A stretch of 10,111 nucleotides of DNA from Lysobacterales bacterium. GTDB taxonomy: Bacteria; Pseudomonadota; Gammaproteobacteria; Xanthomonadales; SZUA-36. This document shows, one piece after another, positions 7,055 to 10,111 of the stretch. The DNA is taken from the NCBI GenBank assembly GCA_030637665.1, contig DAOWGA010000236.1:1-10111 (forward strand), read 5' to 3'. Position 1 is the first letter of the stretch. Each line of letters begins with the position of its first letter. The notes under the pieces were generated by a model that was given only the letters and a program-made list of their open reading frames with translations, had not been told where the DNA came from and did not search any database. The position numbers and the translations under genes were made by a program.

Positions 7055-8076
7055 TGGCGCTACTTGAAGTCAGGGACCTGCGCGTTCAGTTTGAAACACC
7101 CGAAGGCGTGGTCCAGGCAGTCAACGGTATTGATTTCCAGGTGGAGTCCGGTGAAACGCTGGCCATCGTGGGCGAGTCGGGTGCCGGGAAAAGCCAACTG
7201 GTCATGGCGATCATGGGCTTGCTGGCTGAAAACGGTTCCGCCAGCGGCGAGGCGGATTTCAAGGGCCGGGACCTGATGAAAATGCCGCCAAAGGAGCTCA
7301 ACAAAATCCGCGGCTGTGAAATTGCGATGATTTTCCAGGACCCGATGACATCGCTCAATCCCTTCCTGACCATTGAAAAGCAGATGACGGAAGTCGTCAT
7401 GCACCACCAGGGCTTGCGCAAACAAGAGGCCCGCGCACACGCGGTGGAGATGCTGCGCGCGGTACGCATCCCCGATCCGGAAGAGCGCGTGAAACAATAT
7501 CCGCATGAATATTCCGGCGGCATGCGGCAAAGAGTGATGATCGCGATGGGTTTGCTGTGCGAGCCGGACCTGCTGATCGCCGATGAGCCAAGTACGGCTC
7601 TGGACGTTACCGTGCAGGCACAGATCACCCAGCTGGTCGGTGAATTGCGTGATAAATCCAATATGTCGGTGATCCTGATCACGCATGACATGGCGGTCGT
7701 GGCCGAAGTTTGCGACCGGATTATCGTGATGTACGCCGGGGAAATGGTGGAAACCGGGACGGTGGACGATATTTTCTATCGTCCCCGCCATCCCTACACG
7801 CAGGGCCTGCTGGCATCGGTGCCGCGCCTGGACCGCCTTTCGGACGACGAACTGCATGCCATTCCGGGCAACCCGCCCAACCTGCTGGACCTGCCCTCTG
7901 GATGCCGCTTCCGCGACCGCTGCAGCATGGCCCGGGAAGTTTGTTTCGGAGTGCCGCCGCTGCAAGTCCAGGAAAATGGTTGTATGAGCCGTTGCTTTAT
8001 TGACATGAACAACGGCGAATTCTTGCCGGCGGAAAGCAAGGGTGTTGAAGAGAATGCCGGGGAGGATTCAAAGTGA
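7054..8076 (+). CDS. oppD: Oligopeptide ABC transporter ATP-binding protein OppD
   Basis: Cytoplasmic ATPase of 340 residues that powers the importer together with OppF. Visible elements are Walker A GESGAGKS (residues 40-47), the Q-loop region IFQDPMTSLNP, the ABC signature SGGMRQR (154-160), Walker B LLIADEP with D177-E178, the D-loop STALDV and the H-switch in LITHDMAVV. The C-terminal oligopeptide/dipeptide-transporter extension begins around RHPYTQGLL. It contains cysteines C284, C290 and C297, plus C310 and C314. Cysteine sets of this kind are conserved in OppD/DppD proteins and an iron-sulfur cluster has been reported for a mycobacterial relative, so a cluster here is plausible but inferred. 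After the cysteines comes a short acidic, variable tail. The ATG shares one base with the oppC stop (TGATG); the end overlaps oppF by 4 bp. Confidence 0.96.
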   Translation: MALLEVRDLRVQFETPEGVVQAVNGIDFQVESGETLAIVGESGAGKSQLVMAIMGLLAENGSASGEADFKGRDLMKMPPKELNKIRGCEIAMIFQDPMTSLNPFLTIEKQMTEVVMHHQGLRKQEARAHAVEMLRAVRIPDPEERVKQYPHEYSGGMRQRVMIAMGLLCEPDLLIADEPSTALDVTVQAQITQLVGELRDKSNMSVILITHDMAVVAEVCDRIIVMYAGEMVETGTVDDIFYRPRHPYTQGLLASVPRLDRLSDDELHAIPGNPPNLLDLPSGCRFRDRCSMAREVCFGVPPLQVQENGCMSRCFIDMNNGEFLPAESKGVEENAGEDSK

Positions 8077-9074
8077 GCAATCCGGTATTGAGGGTTCAGG
8101 ACCTCGCGGTTAATTTCTGCAGCCATACCGGCGGCTTTTTGCGACGTAAAGAGCGTGTATTGCGGGCAGTAAACGGCATCAGTTTCGAACTGCATGCCAG
8201 TGAAACCCTCGGCATTGTCGGGGAATCCGGTTCCGGAAAATCGACACTGGCCAGGGCGATCCTGGGGCTGATCAAGCCCAGCCGCGGGCGGGTAATGTGG
8301 CTGGGTGAGAACCTGACCGAACTGGAAGAAGAGGCGCTGCGCCAGAAGCGCAAGGAAATCCAGATCGTGTTCCAGGATCCGGTCGCTTCGCTCAACCCCC
8401 GGATGACGGCCGGTGACATCATTTCCGAGCCGCTTTGGACCTTCTATCCCAACATGGCCGGCCTGCAGGTGGAGGAACGCACGCGCGGCATGATGAAAAT
8501 GGTCGGCTTACTGCCCAACCAGATCAATCGCTACCCGCACGAATTTTCCGGCGGTCAATGCCAGAGGATTGGTATTGCCCGGGCACTGGTGCTCAATCCC
8601 CGCCTGGTGATCTGCGATGAGCCGGTCAGTGCGCTGGACGTCTCGATCCAGGCCCAGATCATCAACCTGCTCAAGGACCTGCAGAAAAAACTCGGCCTGG
8701 CGCTGATTTTCGTCGCCCACGATCTGTCGGTGGTAAAACACATCAGTGACCGCGTGATGGTGATGTACATGGGTTGCAGCATGGAAGTCTCGCAACGTGA
8801 TGCACTGTACCGGCGACCCTTGCATCCCTATACCAGCGCCTTGATGAAATCCGTACCGATACCGGATCCGAAGCTTGCCGCCAAGGCCCGGCAGGACCGC
8901 TGGCTGACCGGTGACATGCCGTCACCGTACAATCCACCCCGAGGTTGCATTTTTCATACCCGCTGCCCCTACAAGGTCAAACGATGTGAAGCGGATGTGC
9001 CGGCCTTGAGGCGCATGGAGAATGGCGACTGGGTGGCCTGTCACCGCGCCGAAGACCTCGACTTGAGCATATAG
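8073..9074 (+). CDS. oppF: Oligopeptide ABC transporter ATP-binding protein OppF
   Basis: Second ATPase of the importer, 333 residues. It contains Walker A GESGSGKS (50-57), the Q-loop IVFQDPVASLNPR, ABC signature SGGQCQR (159-165), Walker B LVICDEP (D182-E183), the D-loop SALDVS, and FVAHDLSVVKHISDRVMVMYMG around the H-switch. The Cys in SGGQCQR and the run PVSALDVSIQAQ match E. coli OppF, which separates it from OppD. The C-terminal extension from LHPYTSALM carries C292, C298, C305 and C323-H324, a four-cysteine arrangement suited to an iron-sulfur cluster. The GTG start overlaps the oppD stop (GTGA) and has a strong GGGGAGGA sequence ending 6 nt upstream. It is the last gene of the operon. 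I found no convincing intrinsic terminator in the 125 bp that follow. Confidence 0.96.
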   Translation: MSNPVLRVQDLAVNFCSHTGGFLRRKERVLRAVNGISFELHASETLGIVGESGSGKSTLARAILGLIKPSRGRVMWLGENLTELEEEALRQKRKEIQIVFQDPVASLNPRMTAGDIISEPLWTFYPNMAGLQVEERTRGMMKMVGLLPNQINRYPHEFSGGQCQRIGIARALVLNPRLVICDEPVSALDVSIQAQIINLLKDLQKKLGLALIFVAHDLSVVKHISDRVMVMYMGCSMEVSQRDALYRRPLHPYTSALMKSVPIPDPKLAAKARQDRWLTGDMPSPYNPPRGCIFHTRCPYKVKRCEADVPALRRMENGDWVACHRAEDLDLSI

Positions 9075-9143
9075 TGCGCGATCTGTGCCCTAGCCCTCCC
9101 TGATACGCCGTTTGCCAAAATCATGCACCTCTGATTGCTTTGG

Positions 9144-9172
9144 TTTCAGTAAATGGTGGCTTGGGGTAAGAT
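9144..9172 (+). promoter_or_regulatory. Weak candidate promoter for the lipoprotein gene
   Basis: TAAGAT at 9167-9172 matches the -10 consensus at four of six positions and lies 27 nt before the ATG at 9200. The -35 at 17-bp spacing (TTTCAG, 9144-9149) is poor, and a better hexamer (TTGGTT, 9140-9145) is 21 bp away, which is too far. The 125-bp gap after oppF makes a separate promoter reasonable, but read-through from opp cannot be excluded. Confidence 0.2.
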
Positions 9173-9187
9173 GCGCATCTGCCCGTG

Positions 9188-9193
9188 AAAGGA
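9188..9193 (+). promoter_or_regulatory. Ribosome binding site fixing the lipoprotein start at 9200
   Basis: AAAGGA lies 6 nt before the ATG at 9200. The frame is also open from a GTG at 9185, but that start would put this site inside the coding region and add five residues before the signal peptide, so the ATG is preferred. Confidence 0.65.
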
Positions 9194-9199
9194 ATACAC

Positions 9200-9850
9200 A
9201 TGACAATCATTACCCTGTTCAAGGCCGGCCGCTTGCTTCTGACCGCATTCATCCCGGCCCTGTTGCTTTCAGCATGTGCCCAGACTTCGGTTGTGGACAG
9301 CTGGAAAACCGACAAGCCGGTGACCAACAAGCCGGAAAAAGTGGCTGTAATTGCAGTTCTGCCAGAGGCGCTCATGCGCAAGGCTGTGGAGATTGACGTC
9401 GCAAAGGTTTTGCATGACAAAGGTACGCCAGCTGTGCCCGCCAGCAATATCCCCGGCATGAGTGGCGGCATTCGCGGCGAAATCGACCCGGATGTAGCAA
9501 CCGAAATTCTCAGGTCAGCCGGCGTAGACGGAGTCGTTGTGATGTTTTATTCCGGAGGAGCTAATTCGGAAGGCTATGTGCGCTCGGATTACTGGGCGCA
9601 GTTTGTTGGAAGCGGGATGTCCTACGGCTGGGGGCGGCCTTACTTTACCAATGTGTACACCGTTCGCCAGGGCCCCGGCTGGGCTGATTACAGGATGTCC
9701 GCTTTGGTCGAATCCAGTTTTTATGACCTGGAGACCGAACAGCCGGTGTGGCGCATCGTGACTGAGACCAAGGACACGGAACACGCGGACGCCGCTGATG
9801 ACATTGCCAGGAAGATCGCCTCGGAGATGCGCTCAGCCGGCCTGAATTGA
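9200..9850 (+). CDS. Uncharacterised lipoprotein, about 216 residues
   Basis: The N-terminus is a lipoprotein signal peptide: a basic lead (K8, R11), a hydrophobic core, then lipobox L23-S24-A25-C26. Residue +2 is Ala, predicting outer-membrane sorting by the E. coli Lol rule. The mature part opens with a short linker, VVDSWKTDKP, then PEKVAVIAVLPEALMRKAVEIDVAKVL. It contains a region (about 95-115) ending in AGVDGVVVMFYSG, a Gly/Tyr/Trp-rich middle (SGMSYGWGRPYFTNVYTVRQ), and a C-terminal beta stretch VESSFYDLETEQPVWRIVTETKD followed by a helix. This layout resembles the widespread small gammaproteobacterial lipoproteins of the DUF4136-like kind, whose function is unknown; that assignment is tentative. 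The gene lies 125 bp after oppF and 15 bp before rsmG, and may be co-transcribed with rsmG. No function can be given. Confidence 0.85.
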   Translation: MTIITLFKAGRLLLTAFIPALLLSACAQTSVVDSWKTDKPVTNKPEKVAVIAVLPEALMRKAVEIDVAKVLHDKGTPAVPASNIPGMSGGIRGEIDPDVATEILRSAGVDGVVVMFYSGGANSEGYVRSDYWAQFVGSGMSYGWGRPYFTNVYTVRQGPGWADYRMSALVESSFYDLETEQPVWRIVTETKDTEHADAADDIARKIASEMRSAGLN

Positions 9851-9865
9851 ATCTGTTCTGCCGTC

Positions 9866-10111
9866 ATGACCAACGAGACCCTCGCGGAAAAGCTTGCGGC
9901 GGGGCTGGCCAGTCTGTTTTCGCAATCGCCCGATCCGGGACAGATCCGGCAGTTACTGGCCTACCTTGAATTACTCAATCGCTGGAACGAGACTTATAAC
10001 CTCACCGCAGTACGTGATCCGGAGCAGATGGTGACTCGTCATCTGCTGGATGCGCTGTCCGTGATGCCCTGGATCGGCGAGGGGCCCCTGCTGGACGCTG
10101 GCGCTGGCGCT
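9866..10111 (+). CDS. rsmG: 16S rRNA (guanine-527-N7)-methyltransferase RsmG, N-terminal part (cut by window end)
   Basis: The first 82 codons of RsmG (GidB), a cytoplasmic S-adenosylmethionine-dependent enzyme that methylates N7 of G527 in 16S rRNA. The family signature is clear. An N-terminal helical region is followed by [34 protein letters not shown], then the start of the SAM-binding motif I (LLDAGAGA) where the window ends. The family usually has a V at the A after D and G-[ST]-G in this loop, so LLDAGAGA is a mild variant. The protein is normally about 200-215 residues, so well over half is missing. The ATG at 9866 lies 15 bp after the lipoprotein stop and has no strong ribosome binding site, which suggests coupling or weak initiation. 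In many gammaproteobacteria rsmG follows mnmG; here it does not. Confidence 0.93.
   Translation, partial: MTNETLAEKLAAGLASLFSQSPDPGQIRQLLAYLELLNRWNETYNLTAVRDPEQMVTRHLLDALSVMPWIGEGPLLDAGAGA

Noticed and set aside
7060-7965. A 301-codon open frame on the minus strand inside oppD
   Set aside because: It lies wholly antisense to a well-supported ATPase gene, its translation is rich in His, Gln and Arg with no recognisable domain, and long antisense frames are common opposite GC-rich genes.
8547-8567. Cysteine in the OppF ABC signature (SGGQCQR) as a possible defect
   Set aside because: E. coli OppF has the same SGGQCQR, so this is normal for the subfamily.
9115-9143. Imperfect hairpin after oppF (CCAAAATCA pairing with TGATTGCTTTGG) as a terminator
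   Set aside because: The stem is AT-rich, contains a three-base bulge and is not followed by a run of T, so it does not meet the standard for an intrinsic terminator.

Overview
The window looks like a chromosomal segment of a gammaproteobacterium with moderately high GC. Three things support this. The oligopeptide permease subunits resemble the E. coli Opp proteins, especially OppC and OppF. The glutamate-cysteine ligase is the divergent, plant-like type found in alpha- and gammaproteobacteria. The right edge enters rsmG. No mobile element, CRISPR array, tRNA or rRNA was seen, and the assignment to a narrower lineage is not supportable from sequence alone.

Layout. At the left edge, the last 47 codons of an unrecognised + strand gene (1-144) run convergently into gshA (138-1502, minus strand), overlapping it by 7 bp. 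A divergent intergenic region of about 180 bp (1503-1681) follows. Then comes a six-gene + strand operon: oppA-like 1 (1682-3259), oppA-like 2 (3256-5169), oppB (5166-6110), oppC (6107-7054), oppD (7054-8076) and oppF (8073-9074). Every junction in this operon overlaps by 1 or 4 bp. After a gap of 125 bp lies a small uncharacterised lipoprotein gene (9200-9850), and 15 bp further the first 82 codons of rsmG (9866-10111, cut by the window edge).

How the genes work together. The operon encodes a complete Opp-type peptide importer: OppB and OppC form the inner-membrane channel, OppD and OppF are the ATPases, and two paralogous extracytoplasmic binding proteins deliver substrate. The first binding protein appears to be secreted as a soluble protein. 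The second is a predicted lipoprotein with an unusual acidic, Pro/Glu-rich C-terminal tail of about 77 residues and a divergent Cys- and Arg-containing segment where its paralog matches the OppA consensus. GshA catalyses the first step of glutathione synthesis and is transcribed away from opp.

Most of the window is ordinary housekeeping and transport content. I found no convincing undescribed system. The most unusual element is the pair of binding proteins, in particular the second one.
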